From NCBI RefSeq assembly GCF_014203895.1, contig NZ_JACHJY010000011.1, positions 186,001 through 250,000 on the forward strand: a stretch of DNA of 64,000 nucleotides. Reading direction: 5' to 3'. A program made the translations under genes and the position numbers. Origin of the DNA: Streptomyces nymphaeiformis (GTDB lineage Bacteria; Actinomycetota; Actinomycetes; Streptomycetales; Streptomycetaceae). A model generated the notes under the pieces. It made no database searches, had not been told where the DNA came from, and saw only the letters and a list, made by a program, of their open reading frames with translations. This document shows positions 28,536 through 37,029 of the stretch, one piece after another. Every line of letters begins with the position of its first letter. Position 1 is the stretch's first letter.

Positions 28536-29500
28536 CACGGAAGTATCTGGTGACGGGAGGCGCCGGGTACGTGGGCAGCGTCGTCGCCGCCCACCTCCTG
28601 GAGCGGGGCCACCGGGTCACCGTCCTCGACGACCTCTCCACCGGCTTCGCCGAAGCCGTCCCCGAGGGCGCCGAGTTCATCGAGGGCCGCATCCAGGACG
28701 CCGGGCGGTGGCTGGACCCCACGTACGACGGCGTCCTGCACTTCGCCGCCTTCTCCCAGGTCGGCGAGTCCGTCGCCCGGCCCGAGAAGTACTGGGAGAA
28801 CAACGTCGGCGGCACCATGGCCCTGCTCGCCGCCATGCGGTCGGCCGGCGTCCGCAGGCTGGTCTTCTCGTCCACCGCCGCCACCTACGGCGAGCCGGAG
28901 AGCGTGCCGATCACCGAGACCGCGCCGACCGCGCCCACCAGCCCGTACGGCGCGAGCAAGCTGGCCGTCGACCACATGATCGGCGGGGAGTGCGCCGCCC
29001 ACGGCCTGGCCGCCGTCTCGCTGCGCTACTTCAACGTGGCCGGGGCGTACGGAGTGCTCGGCGAACGCCACGCGCCCGAGTCCCACCTGATCCCGCTCGT
29101 CCTCCAGGTCGCCCTCGGCCGCCGCGAGGCGATCTCCGTGTACGGCGAGGACTACCCGACCCCGGACGGCACCTGCGTCCGCGACTACATCCACGTCGCC
29201 GACCTCGCCGAGGCCCACCTCCTCGCGCTCGACGCCATGACGGCCGGCGAGCACCTGATCTGCAACCTCGGCAACGGCAACGGCTTCTCCGTCCGCGAGG
29301 TCGTCGAGACCGTCCGCAAGGTCACCGGCCACCCGATCCCGGAGATCACCGCCCCGCGCCGCCCCGGCGACCCCGCCGTCCTGGTCGCCTCCGCCGAGGC
29401 CGCCCGCGAGCGGCTCGGCTGGACGCCGTCCCGCCCGGACCTCGCGGACGTCGTCGCCGACGCCTGGGCCTTCGCCCGCCTCCGGGAGGAGGGCGCATGA
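28532..29500 (+). CDS. galE: UDP-glucose 4-epimerase
   Basis: This 322-residue extended SDR enzyme interconverts UDP-galactose and UDP-glucose with bound NAD. The NAD motif TGGAGYVGS is at residues 8-16, the catalytic Ser/Thr in FSSTAATYG near residue 116, and the YxxxK motif in SPYGASK near residue 143; [14 protein letters not shown] is a further family block. ATG 28532 overlaps the galT stop (ATGA) and its own stop overlaps galK in the same way, so the operon galT-galE-galK is translationally coupled throughout. Confidence 0.95.
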   Translation: MTRKYLVTGGAGYVGSVVAAHLLERGHRVTVLDDLSTGFAEAVPEGAEFIEGRIQDAGRWLDPTYDGVLHFAAFSQVGESVARPEKYWENNVGGTMALLAAMRSAGVRRLVFSSTAATYGEPESVPITETAPTAPTSPYGASKLAVDHMIGGECAAHGLAAVSLRYFNVAGAYGVLGERHAPESHLIPLVLQVALGRREAISVYGEDYPTPDGTCVRDYIHVADLAEAHLLALDAMTAGEHLICNLGNGNGFSVREVVETVRKVTGHPIPEITAPRRPGDPAVLVASAEAARERLGWTPSRPDLADVVADAWAFARLREEGA

Positions 29501-30636
29501 GCCTCGCCGCGGACTTCGAGGCGCTGTACGGCGCCGCGCCCGACGGCCTCTGGGCCGCCCCCGGGCGGGTCAACCTCATCGGGGAGTACACCGACTTCAA
29601 CGACGGCTTCGTGCTGCCGCTCGCCCTGCCGCACACCACCGTCGCCGCCGTCTCCCGCCGCGACGACGGCGTCCTGCGCCTGCACTCCGCCGACACCGAC
29701 GGCGGGATCGTCCAGCTGGCTACCGATGGCCTGGAGCCGCTCTCCGGCGGCGGCTGGGCCGCCTACCCGGCCGGTGTCGTCTGGGCGCTGCGGGAGGCCG
29801 GGCACCCGGTCGCCGGAGCCGACGTCCACCTCGCCTCGACCGTGCCCACCGGCGCCGGGCTCTCCTCCTCGGCGGCCCTGGAGGTCGTCGTCGCGCTCGC
29901 CCTGAACGACCTGTTCGGGCTCGGGCTCTCCCGCCCCGAGCTCGCCCGGATCGCCCAGCGCGCCGAGAACGCCTTCGTCGGCGTGCCCTGCGGGGTCATG
30001 GACCAGATGGCCTCCGCCTGCGCCGAGGAGGGCCACGCCCTCCATCTGGACACCCGGGACCTCTCGTACCGTCAGGTCCCCTTCGGCCTCGCGGGGGAGG
30101 GGCTGCGGCTGCTCGTCGTCGACACCCGCGTGAAGCACGCGCTCGGGGACGGCGCGTACGCCGAGCGGCGCGCCGGGTGTGAAGCGGGTGCGCGGGCGCT
30201 CGGGGTACGCGCCCTGCGCGAAGTCAGCGCCGCGCATCTGCCGGAATCACTCGCACGACTGAGCGACGAGACGATTCTGCGGTACGTGCGGCACGTCGTC
30301 ACCGACAACGCGCGGGTGGAGCGGACCATCGCCCTCCTCGACGCCGGCGCCACCCGGGAGGTCGGCCCGGTCCTCACCGAGGGCCACGCCTCCCTCCGGG
30401 ACGACCTGCGGGTCTCCTGCCCGGAGCTCGACCTCGTCGTCGAGGCGGCGAACGCGGCCGGGGCGCTCGGCGCCCGGATGACCGGCGGCGGCTTCGGCGG
30501 CTCCGCCGTGGTCCTGGTGGAGGCGGAGCGGGCGGAGGAGGTGTCCGCCGCCGTGGGGAAGGCCTTCGCCGCGGCCGGATACGCGCCCCCGGGGATCTTC
30601 CCCGCCGTGCCGTCGGCGGGCGCGCGCCGCGTCTGA
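29497..30636 (+). CDS. galK: Galactokinase
   Basis: This 379-residue GHMP kinase phosphorylates galactose at C1 with ATP. The galactokinase signature [19 protein letters not shown] is near residue 20, the ATP loop [14 protein letters not shown] near residues 111-124, [12 protein letters not shown] near residue 164 holds the catalytic Asp, and [13 protein letters not shown] near residue 330 is the third motif. ATG 29497 overlaps the galE stop. It is the last gene of the gal operon; the next gene starts about 250 nt downstream. Confidence 0.95.
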   Translation: MSLAADFEALYGAAPDGLWAAPGRVNLIGEYTDFNDGFVLPLALPHTTVAAVSRRDDGVLRLHSADTDGGIVQLATDGLEPLSGGGWAAYPAGVVWALREAGHPVAGADVHLASTVPTGAGLSSSAALEVVVALALNDLFGLGLSRPELARIAQRAENAFVGVPCGVMDQMASACAEEGHALHLDTRDLSYRQVPFGLAGEGLRLLVVDTRVKHALGDGAYAERRAGCEAGARALGVRALREVSAAHLPESLARLSDETILRYVRHVVTDNARVERTIALLDAGATREVGPVLTEGHASLRDDLRVSCPELDLVVEAANAAGALGARMTGGGFGGSAVVLVEAERAEEVSAAVGKAFAAAGYAPPGIFPAVPSAGARRV

Positions 30637-30888
30637 ACGGCGTCCCCGAACACCGCTCGCATTCCCACGACTTCGGACAGTTCCGCGAAACGGCCCCCAC
30701 CGCGCCGCCCCGCCCCTACTCTGAGGGGCAGCGCCGGTGGGGGCCGGTGCTGTTCAGGGGGCGAGACCCGTCGGGTACGGCGCCAGAAGCGGGGTAGCAG
30801 TCAACGCACGGCGGCGGCCGTGCCGTCGACGGCCCCGCCTCCGGCGCCGTACCCGCGTCGGTCCGTTCCTCGACACTTGGGAGTGTCC

Positions 30889-31659
30889 GTGGCACGCATC
30901 CGCGTCCTGGTGGTGGACGACCACCGCATCTTCGCCGAATCGCTGGCCGCCGCCCTCGCGGCGGAGCCCGATGTCGACGTCGCCGCCGCCGGCAGCGGCC
31001 CGGCGGCCCTGCGCTGCCTGGAGCGCGGCGCGGCGGAGGGCCGCAGGTTCGACGTGCTGCTCGTCGACGCCGAGCTGGGCGCGGGACCCGCCGGCGCGGC
31101 CGTGGCGCGCGCGGTGCCCGACGACGCCGAGGGCGCGGTCGACGGGATCTCGCTGGTCACGGGCGTACGACGGGTGCAGCCCGCGCTCCGTACGGTCGTC
31201 CTCGCCGAGAAGGACGATCCGCGCCGCGCCGCCCTCGCGCTCCAGGCGGGGGCCTCCGGCTGGGTCGCGAAGGACTGCTCGCTCCAGCGGCTGCTCGCGG
31301 TGGTCCGGGGCGTGCTGCGGGACGAGACGCATCTGCCGCCCGCGCTGCTCACGGGCGTGCTGCGGGAGCTGACGGAGGCGCGCAGGCACCGGACGGACAG
31401 CGAGCGGCTCGTGGAGTCGCTGACGCCGCGCGAGCGGGAGGTGCTGCGCTGCATGGTGGCGGGTCTGGGCCGCAAGGCGGTCGCCGAGCGCCTCTTCCTG
31501 TCCCCGCACACCGTCCGTACGCACATGCAGAACGTGCTGGGGAAGCTGGGCGTGCACTCGACGCTCGCGGCGGTGGCGCTGGCCCGCCGGGCGGGCGTGG
31601 GTCCCGCGGAGCCGGTGCTACCCGGGGACGTTGTCGAACGGGGCGGTCAGCCGGCGTAG
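30889..31659 (+). CDS. Orphan LuxR-type response regulator with receiver insertion
   Basis: This 256-residue regulator has a receiver domain (about residues 3-145) with the acidic pair in VVDDHR, the phosphoacceptor Asp in VLLVDAELG and the Lys in WVAKDC, so it may be phosphorylated. Between the Asp and DGISLV lies an insertion of about 20 residues (GAGPAGAAVARAVPDDAEGA) not found in ordinary receivers. The LuxR HTH is at about 180-240 (LTPREREVLRCMVAG, SPHTVRTHMQNVLGKLG). GTG 30889 with GGGAG upstream is chosen; GTG 30883 is close by. The last 14 codons overlap the convergent tamR gene by 42 nt. No cognate kinase is adjacent. Confidence 0.85.
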   Translation: MARIRVLVVDDHRIFAESLAAALAAEPDVDVAAAGSGPAALRCLERGAAEGRRFDVLLVDAELGAGPAGAAVARAVPDDAEGAVDGISLVTGVRRVQPALRTVVLAEKDDPRRAALALQAGASGWVAKDCSLQRLLAVVRGVLRDETHLPPALLTGVLRELTEARRHRTDSERLVESLTPREREVLRCMVAGLGRKAVAERLFLSPHTVRTHMQNVLGKLGVHSTLAAVALARRAGVGPAEPVLPGDVVERGGQPA

Positions 31660-32115
31660 CAGCGCGGCCAGTTCGCCGCGCTGGGCGCGGGAGAGCTGGG
31701 CCAGGATGGCGCGCTCCTGGGCGAGGAGTCCGGCGAGCGCCTCGTCGGCGCGGTCGCGGCCCTCGGGGGTGAGCCGGACCAGGACCCCGCGCCGGTCGCT
31801 GGGGTCGGGGAGCCGCTCGACGAGGCCCTTCTTGGTGAGCCGGTCGATGCGGTTGGTCATGGTGCCCGAGGTGACCAGCGTCTGGGTGAGGAGCTGGCCG
31901 GGGGAGAGCTGGTAGGGCGCTCCGGCGCGGCGCAGCGAGGTGAGGACGTCGAACTCCCAGGGCTCCAGCTGGTGCTCGGAGAAGGCGAGCCGACGGGCGC
32001 GGTCGAGGTGGCGGGCGAGCCGTGAGACGCGGCTGAGCACCTCGAGCGGTTCCACGTCGAGGTCGGGGCGCTCGCGGCGCCATGCTGCGACCAGTCGGTC
32101 GACCTCGTCCTCCAT
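31618..32115 (-). CDS. tamR: MarR-family regulator, TamR-like
   Basis: This 165-residue winged-helix regulator has the MarR fold, with the recognition region YQLSPGQLLTQTLVTSGTMTNRIDRLTKKG near residues 65-97, the wing RLPDPSDRRGVLVRLTPEG near 100-118, and an N-terminal extension (MEDEVDRLVAAWRRERPDLD). The extension and divergent position next to a trans-aconitate methyltransferase gene match TamR of S. coelicolor, which responds to trans-aconitate and citrate-type ligands and links the citric acid cycle with oxidative stress. It probably binds the three palindromes between the two genes. The name is inferred from family and synteny. Confidence 0.87.
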   Translation of the reverse strand: MEDEVDRLVAAWRRERPDLDVEPLEVLSRVSRLARHLDRARRLAFSEHQLEPWEFDVLTSLRRAGAPYQLSPGQLLTQTLVTSGTMTNRIDRLTKKGLVERLPDPSDRRGVLVRLTPEGRDRADEALAGLLAQERAILAQLSRAQRGELAALLRRLTAPFDNVPG

Positions 32116-32151
32116 GACGATCAGTGTAAAGGGTCTGTTGACATAAAGTCT

Positions 32152-32196
32152 CTTGTGTTCAAGCTTCTTGATCTCAAGTATCTTGGAGTCAAGATA
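32152..32196. promoter_or_regulatory. TamR-type operator: three 12-mers at 15-bp phase
   Basis: CTTGTGTTCAAG (32152-32163), CTTGATCTCAAG (32167-32178) and CTTGGAGTCAAG (32182-32193) are inverted repeats of the form CTTGNNNNCAAG, separated by exactly 3 nt so that their centres are 15 bp apart. The third extends to an 18-bp palindrome, TATCTTG-N4-CAAGATA (32179-32196). A possible -10 for tam, TATATT, is at 32195-32200. The block lies between the divergent tamR and tam starts. Confidence 0.78.
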
Positions 32197-32278
32197 TATT
32201 TCCCTGGACTATGGGGAAGGGACCCCGCCGGAACTCCGTTCCGCTTCGGCAACACCTGCCAGCAAGGGGGCTTCGAAC

Positions 32279-33112
32279 ATGCATTCCGTGGACACCGCCG
32301 CACCGACCTGGGATCCACAGCAGTACCTCCGACACTCCGGCCACCGCACCCGCCCGTTCCTCGATCTCCTCGCCCGAATACCCCAGCTGCCCGCCCGGCA
32401 GCGTCCCGCCCGCATCGCCGACCTCGGCTGCGGACCCGGCAATGTGACGGTCCTCCTCGCCGACCGGTGGACCGACGCCCACATCACCGGGTTCGACCTG
32501 TCGCCGGAGATGCTGGAACGTGCGGAGAAGGACTGGTCGGGAACCACCCGGGGCGGCGGCTGGCTCGACTTCCGGACCGCCGACGCCGCCCACTGGACCC
32601 CCGACGAGCCGTACGACCTGATCGTCTCCAACGCGGCCCTCCAGTGGGTGCCCAACCACCCCGAGTCCTTCGCCGCCTGGATCGAGGGACTCCGCCCCGG
32701 CGGCACCCTGGCCTTCCAGGTCCCCGGCAACTTCACCTCGCCCAGCCACGCCCTGCTCGGCGAGCTCTGCGAGACCCCCGAGTGGCGCTCCCGCCTCGGC
32801 GACCAGGGCCGCCGCTACGTCCACATCCTCGACACCGACGAGTACCTCACCCGCCTCACCGACCTCGGCTGCGAGGCGGACGTCTGGGAGACCACGTACT
32901 GCCAGCTGCTCCAGGGGGAGGACCCCGTCCTGGACTGGGTCAAGGGCACCGCGCTGCGGCCCGTCCTCACGACCCTGGGCGACGACCGGGAGGCGGTCGA
33001 CGCCTTCCTCGACCAGTACCGCCGGCTCCTGCGCGAGGCCTACCCGCCGGGCCCGCACGGCACGGTCTTCCCCTTCCGCCGGATCTTCGCCGTCGCCCGC
33101 AAGGGCTCGTGA
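32279..33112 (+). CDS. tam: Trans-aconitate 2-methyltransferase
   Basis: This 277-residue class I SAM-dependent methyltransferase methylates trans-aconitate, relieving inhibition of aconitase. SAM motif I is DLGCGPGNVT near residue 46, FDLSPEML follows as motif II, and IVSNAALQWVPNH near residue 120 is typical of Tam. WETTYCQLLQGEDPVLDWVKGTALRP is another Tam-family block. ATG 32279 follows AAGGGGG; the in-frame extension upstream would read through the operator. The partner tamR is divergent. Confidence 0.93.
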   Translation: MHSVDTAAPTWDPQQYLRHSGHRTRPFLDLLARIPQLPARQRPARIADLGCGPGNVTVLLADRWTDAHITGFDLSPEMLERAEKDWSGTTRGGGWLDFRTADAAHWTPDEPYDLIVSNAALQWVPNHPESFAAWIEGLRPGGTLAFQVPGNFTSPSHALLGELCETPEWRSRLGDQGRRYVHILDTDEYLTRLTDLGCEADVWETTYCQLLQGEDPVLDWVKGTALRPVLTTLGDDREAVDAFLDQYRRLLREAYPPGPHGTVFPFRRIFAVARKGS

Positions 33113-33119
33113 CACACGG

Positions 33120-33155
33120 GGGCGCCCCGCACCGGGGGTCCGGTGCGGGGCGCCC
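33120..33155. terminator. Bidirectional terminator between tam and FG-GAP gene
   Basis: Arms GGGCGCCCCGCACCG and CGGTGCGGGGCGCCC flank a GGGGTC loop. Very similar GC-rich hairpins end the two following FG-GAP genes at 35063-35097 and 36976-37007. Confidence 0.8.
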
Positions 33156-33172
33156 GCGAGGCACTCGGTCCG

Positions 33173-34873
33173 TTACTGGACGGAGTTGTAGATCCCCCAG
33201 CCGCCGCCGAGCTTGACGCGCGCGGTGAACTTGCCCGAGGTCGTGTTCAGGTAGCGGTAGAGGTCGCCGCCCGAGGTGATGCCGAGCAGGTCGCCCTTGC
33301 CGTCGGCGTTGAGGTCGCCGGGGGCGACGATCTTGGAGTACGTGTTCCAGCCGGTGCCGATCTTCAGACGGCTCTTGAACGGCGTGGTGGCGGTGCCGGT
33401 GCCGGCGTACAGGTACAGGTCGCCGGCGGAGGTGCGGGCCACGATGTCCGTGCGGCCGTCGCCCGTGTAGTCACCGGCGCCGACGATCTTGTTGTAGATG
33501 CCCCAGCCGGTGCCGACCTTGACGCGGGCGGCGAGGGCGGTGCCGGAGCCGTTGCCCTTGTACAGGTAGAGGTTGCCGGAGGCGTCGCGGGCGAGCAGGT
33601 CGCCCTTGCCGTCGCCGGACAGGTCACCGGGGGCGACCAGGGTGTTGTAGACGCCCCAGCCGCCGCCGAGGTCGTTGCCGTCGATCCACAGGTGGCCCTC
33701 GAACACGAAGCCGGTGTCGGACATGCCGTCCGCGTTCATCGAGGAGAAGTGGAGGGGGGCCGGACCGCCCGTCAGACCGCCGGCGCCGAGGATCTCCTCG
33801 CGCGGGTCCAGCTTGCCGGTGGTGCTGTTGTAGTACCAGTACCAGGCCCCGCCGGGCGTGGTGGCGAAGATGCCCTCCTTGCCCGTGTACGCGTTGTTGC
33901 CGGCGCCCGCGAACTGCTGGACGCCCGCCCAGCTGCCCGCGTCGCTGGCCTGCTGGCGCGAGGCCAGGGTGCCGTTGCCGTTGGCCGGGTAGTAGAACAG
34001 GGTGCCCGCGTTGTCCCGGGCGAGGAGGTCGCCGTCGCCGGCGGGCAGGATCTGGTTGTAGATGTTCCAGCCGCCGCCGACGGACTGGCGGGCGGCGAAC
34101 GGCTGGGTGGTGCTGCCCGTACCGGCGTAGAAGTACAGGGTGCCGGCGGTGTCGCGGGCGTAGAGGTCGCCCTTGCCGTCGCCGTTGCCGTCGCCGAGGC
34201 CCACGAGCTGGTCGTAGGCGCCCCAGCCGCCGCCGATGAGGACGCGGCCGCCGAACGGCGCGTCCAGGTTGCCGGTGGCCAGGTACAGGTACAGCTGGCC
34301 GTCCTTGGTGCGGGCGACCACGTCGGCGCGGCCGTCGCCGTTCACGTCGCCGGGCGAGGTGACCTTGTTGTAGACCTGCCAGCCGCCGCCGACCACGTGC
34401 TCGTACGGCGTACCGGTCGGGTCGACGTCCGCGTACAGCTTGAGCGTGCCGTTCTCCGAGACGACGAGGACCTCGGGCTCGGTGGTGTCACCGCCCTGCT
34501 GGCCGATCGGGATGATGTCCTTGGCGACGTCGTCTTCGCGGTAGAGCTCGAAGACGTCGTCGAGGCTGGTGGCCGTGCTCGAGAGCTCGCCCTCCACGCC
34601 CCGGAAGATGACGTCGTCGATGCCGTCGCCGTCCAGGTCGGACAGCGGCAGCGAGGAGGCCTCGCCGGCGGCGGCGACGCCGGCGCGGGCGGCGCCCTTC
34701 TTCGGGAGCGTCAGCTTCGGCGGGGTGAAGGAGGGCGCCTCCTTCTTGACGGACGGAAGCGGCGCCGGGGTGTCGGCGGCGGAGGCCGTGCCCGCGAGGA
34801 GCATGCCGGCGGAGAGAGCGAGAGCGGTGCAGGCCGCGACGCGGCGAGCGCGCTTGGAGTGCTGGAACAGCAA
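33173..34873 (-). CDS. Secreted FG-GAP/VCBS repeat protein
   Basis: This 566-residue protein has a Sec signal peptide (basic stretch KRARR then AACTALALSAGMLLAGTASA). An FG-GAP unit with calcium-type acidic loop DLDGDGIDD is near residue 100. The rest consists of roughly ten repeats of about 45-50 residues with GDxNGDGRAD and the core LYLYxGxGxxxxPFxxRxxVGxGWxxYN. It is the first of three tandem paralogues. The start is TTG 34873, conserved in all three copies and placed just after the GATCCC hairpin. Such proteins are usually extracellular binding or adhesion modules; function unknown. Confidence 0.85.
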   Translation of the reverse strand: MLFQHSKRARRVAACTALALSAGMLLAGTASAADTPAPLPSVKKEAPSFTPPKLTLPKKGAARAGVAAAGEASSLPLSDLDGDGIDDVIFRGVEGELSSTATSLDDVFELYREDDVAKDIIPIGQQGGDTTEPEVLVVSENGTLKLYADVDPTGTPYEHVVGGGWQVYNKVTSPGDVNGDGRADVVARTKDGQLYLYLATGNLDAPFGGRVLIGGGWGAYDQLVGLGDGNGDGKGDLYARDTAGTLYFYAGTGSTTQPFAARQSVGGGWNIYNQILPAGDGDLLARDNAGTLFYYPANGNGTLASRQQASDAGSWAGVQQFAGAGNNAYTGKEGIFATTPGGAWYWYYNSTTGKLDPREEILGAGGLTGGPAPLHFSSMNADGMSDTGFVFEGHLWIDGNDLGGGWGVYNTLVAPGDLSGDGKGDLLARDASGNLYLYKGNGSGTALAARVKVGTGWGIYNKIVGAGDYTGDGRTDIVARTSAGDLYLYAGTGTATTPFKSRLKIGTGWNTYSKIVAPGDLNADGKGDLLGITSGGDLYRYLNTTSGKFTARVKLGGGWGIYNSVQ

Positions 34874-35025
34874 GAGATCCCCCCCAGGGATCAGAGGTTC
34901 GACAGAACCAAACAGGGGGGCTCGTACGGCATCGAACGGCGTCAGCGCAGGCCAGTGGGCATGCGGAGACGACCTCGTTCGAAGGTCGGAACACCCCCCC
35001 GGATGTTGAACACGAGTCTACTCAC
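34874..35025 (-). repeat. Duplicated 5' leader, copy A
   Basis: This segment upstream of the gene at 33173-34873 is closely similar to 38749-38903 upstream of the third paralogue. It includes an identical 43-nt run (34983-35025 here, 38861-38903 there) containing seven Cs and, read on the minus strand, a TAGACT -10-like box (35014-35019). A GGTTC-GACA-GAACC hairpin near the coding end is also shared. It probably contains the promoter and 5' untranslated region. Confidence 0.7.
34876..34892 (-). promoter_or_regulatory. Hairpin covering the ribosome binding site
   Basis: On the minus strand GATCCC-TGGGG-GGGATC can fold into a six-base-pair stem whose 3' side and loop contain the G-run that acts as Shine-Dalgarno sequence for TTG 34873. 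The identical 17-nt element precedes the two other paralogues at 36820-36836 and 38752-38768. Confidence 0.6.
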
Positions 35026-35062
35026 GCTTGCGCCTGACGCCAGCGATCTACGGATGAACAAC

Positions 35063-35097
35063 AGGCGCCCCGCACCCGAGCCGGGTGCGGGGCGCCT
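35063..35097 (-). terminator. Hairpin terminator after second FG-GAP gene
   Basis: Arms AGGCGCCCCGCACCCG and CGGGTGCGGGGCGCCT form a perfect stem with a short AGC loop, 18 nt after the minus-strand stop at 35116. Confidence 0.78.
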
Positions 35098-35115
35098 TCG
35101 GGCCCTGGCGGATCG

Positions 35116-36816
35116 TCAGGACATGCTGTTGTAGATGCCGTAGCCGGTGCCGATCTTGGCGCGCGCGGCGAACTTGCCCGGGGTGGTGTTCAGGTAGCTG
35201 TAGAGGTCGCCGCCCGAGGTGACGCCGAGGAGGTCGCCCTTGCCGTCGGCGTTGAGGTCGCCGGGGGCGACGATCTTGGAGTACGTGTTCCAGCCGGTGC
35301 CGATCTTCACGCGGGCCTTGAACGGCGTGGTGGCGTTGCCGGTGCCGGCGTACAGGTACAGGTCGCCGGCGGAGGTGCGGGCCACGACGTCCGTGCGGCC
35401 GTCGCCCGTGTAGTCACCGGCGCCGACGATCTTGTTGTACGTCCCCCAGCCGGTGCCGACCTTGACGCGGGCGGCGAGGGCGGTGCCGGAGCCGTTGCCC
35501 TTGTAGAGGTAGAGGATTCCGGAGGCGTCGCGGGCCAGCAGGTCGCCCTTGCCGTCGCCGGACAGGTCACCCGCGCCGACGATCGTGTTGTAGACGCCCC
35601 AGCCGCCGCCGAGGTCGACGCCGTCGATGGAGAGGCGGCCCTGGTAGATCTCCGCGATGTCCGACGAGGCGTCCGCGTCCATCGAGGACAGGTGGGTGAA
35701 GTTGGCGCCGTTCCAGCCGCCGACGTCACCCGCCTGGCTGCGGGCGTTGAGACCACCGCCGGTCGAGGCGCGGTACCAGAACAGCGTGCCGCGGGTGTCC
35801 CGCGCGAGGACGTCCTCCTTCTCGCCGGCGACCGGGTTGTTGCCCGCCCCGGCGAACTGCGGGATGCCGGTCCAGCCGCCCGTGTCGCTGAGCTGCTGAC
35901 GGGCCGCGAGGGTGCCGTCGCCCTTGCCGGTGTAGTACCAGAGCGTGCCCTTCGAGTCGCGGGCGATCAGCTCGCCGTTGCCGTCGCCGTTGTCGTCGCC
36001 GACGGGCAGGATCTGGTTGTAGACGCCCCAGCCGGTGCCGATGGACCTGCGGGTGGCGAACGGCTTGGCCTTGTCGCCCGTACCGGCGTAGAACCACAGG
36101 TTCCCGGCGGTGTCGCGGCCGATCAGGTCCGCCCAGCCGTCGCCGTTGTTGTCGCCGATGCCGAGGAGCTGGTCGTAGATGTTGTAGCCGGTGCCGATCT
36201 TCACGCGCGACGCGAACGGCGCGGTGCGGACGCCGGTGGCGTAGTACAGCCACAGGTTGCCGTCGAGGTCGCGGGCGACCAGGTCCGCGCGGCCGTCGTC
36301 GTTGACGTCGCCGGGCGCGACGACCTTGTTGTAGATGTTCCAGCCGTTGCCCTGCCAGACGTAGCTCGCGCTGGTCGGCGTCGCGTCGGCGTACAGGCGG
36401 AGGGCGCCCTGCGAGGACAGCGTCAGGAGCTCGGGGCCGCTGGCGTTCCCGTCCTGGTTGCCGATCGGGATGATGTCCTTCGGCGGCGTGGTGATGGACG
36501 TGAACGCGTCCGCGGCGGCGGTCGTGTAGACCTTGCCGTCCCAGCCGCGGTAGATCAGGTCGCTGTAGCCGTCGCCGTCGAGGTCCGACAGCTGCGGCGA
36601 GGCGCCGACACCGGAGGCCGCCGTCGCGCCCTGACGGAGCGCGCCGCTCGTCGGCCGCGTCAGGGACGGCGGGGTGAAGTCCGCCGCCGGCTTCTCGACG
36701 GCCGGGCGCGGCGCCGGAGAGTCGGCGATCGCGGGGCTCGCGAGGAGCATGCCGGCGGAGAGGACGAGCGCGGTGCACGCGCCGAGGCGCGTACGCGTGA
36801 AGTGCACAGAACGCAA
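35116..36816 (-). CDS. Secreted FG-GAP/VCBS repeat protein
   Basis: This 566-residue paralogue has a signal peptide (MRSVHFTRTRLGACTALVLS then an AGMLLASPAIA cleavage region), an FG-GAP unit LSDLDGDGYSDLIYRGWDG near residue 75, and a series of 45-50-residue repeats with VARDLDGNLWLYYATG, KIGTGYNIYDQ and GDLNADGKGDLLG. Its 3' third is nearly identical in DNA sequence to the 3' third of the gene at 33173. TTG 36816 is the start, in the same position as in the other two paralogues. Secreted, function unknown. Confidence 0.85.
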   Translation of the reverse strand: MRSVHFTRTRLGACTALVLSAGMLLASPAIADSPAPRPAVEKPAADFTPPSLTRPTSGALRQGATAASGVGASPQLSDLDGDGYSDLIYRGWDGKVYTTAAADAFTSITTPPKDIIPIGNQDGNASGPELLTLSSQGALRLYADATPTSASYVWQGNGWNIYNKVVAPGDVNDDGRADLVARDLDGNLWLYYATGVRTAPFASRVKIGTGYNIYDQLLGIGDNNGDGWADLIGRDTAGNLWFYAGTGDKAKPFATRRSIGTGWGVYNQILPVGDDNGDGNGELIARDSKGTLWYYTGKGDGTLAARQQLSDTGGWTGIPQFAGAGNNPVAGEKEDVLARDTRGTLFWYRASTGGGLNARSQAGDVGGWNGANFTHLSSMDADASSDIAEIYQGRLSIDGVDLGGGWGVYNTIVGAGDLSGDGKGDLLARDASGILYLYKGNGSGTALAARVKVGTGWGTYNKIVGAGDYTGDGRTDVVARTSAGDLYLYAGTGNATTPFKARVKIGTGWNTYSKIVAPGDLNADGKGDLLGVTSGGDLYSYLNTTPGKFAARAKIGTGYGIYNSMS

Positions 36817-36819
36817 AGA

Positions 36820-36836
36820 GATCCCCCCCAGGGATC
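36820..36836 (-). promoter_or_regulatory. Hairpin covering the ribosome binding site
   Basis: The same 17-nt element (minus strand GATCCC-TGGGG-GGGATC) as at 34876 and 38752, here 3 nt before TTG 36816. Beyond it the leader of this gene diverges from the other two, so the hairpin is conserved beyond simple leader duplication. Confidence 0.6.
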
Positions 36837-36975
36837 AGAATGTCGTGGGACCGGAAACGGGTCCGCGGCGCCTCGCTACGGAGGAAACGCGTACGAAGGG
36901 CGAACCCCCCGGGTGTGGGGGGAGCATACCTCCCGGTCGTGACGGCTCTCCGACCCGCAGGAGGCGGACGCGGGA

Positions 36976-37007
36976 ACGCCCCGCACCGGGGAACCGGTGC
37001 GGGGCGT
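36976..37007 (-). terminator. Hairpin terminator after third FG-GAP gene
   Basis: ACGCCCCGCACCGG and CCGGTGCGGGGCGT pair around a GGAA loop, 22 nt after the minus-strand stop at 37030. Confidence 0.75.
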
Positions 37008-37029
37008 CCTGCGAGGTGCGCGGTACGAC

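Noticed and set aside
32138-32143. TTGACA as the -35 of the tam promoter
   Set aside because: Although a perfect hexamer, no suitable -10 lies 16-18 nt downstream (AAGCTT only), so it was not listed as a promoter.
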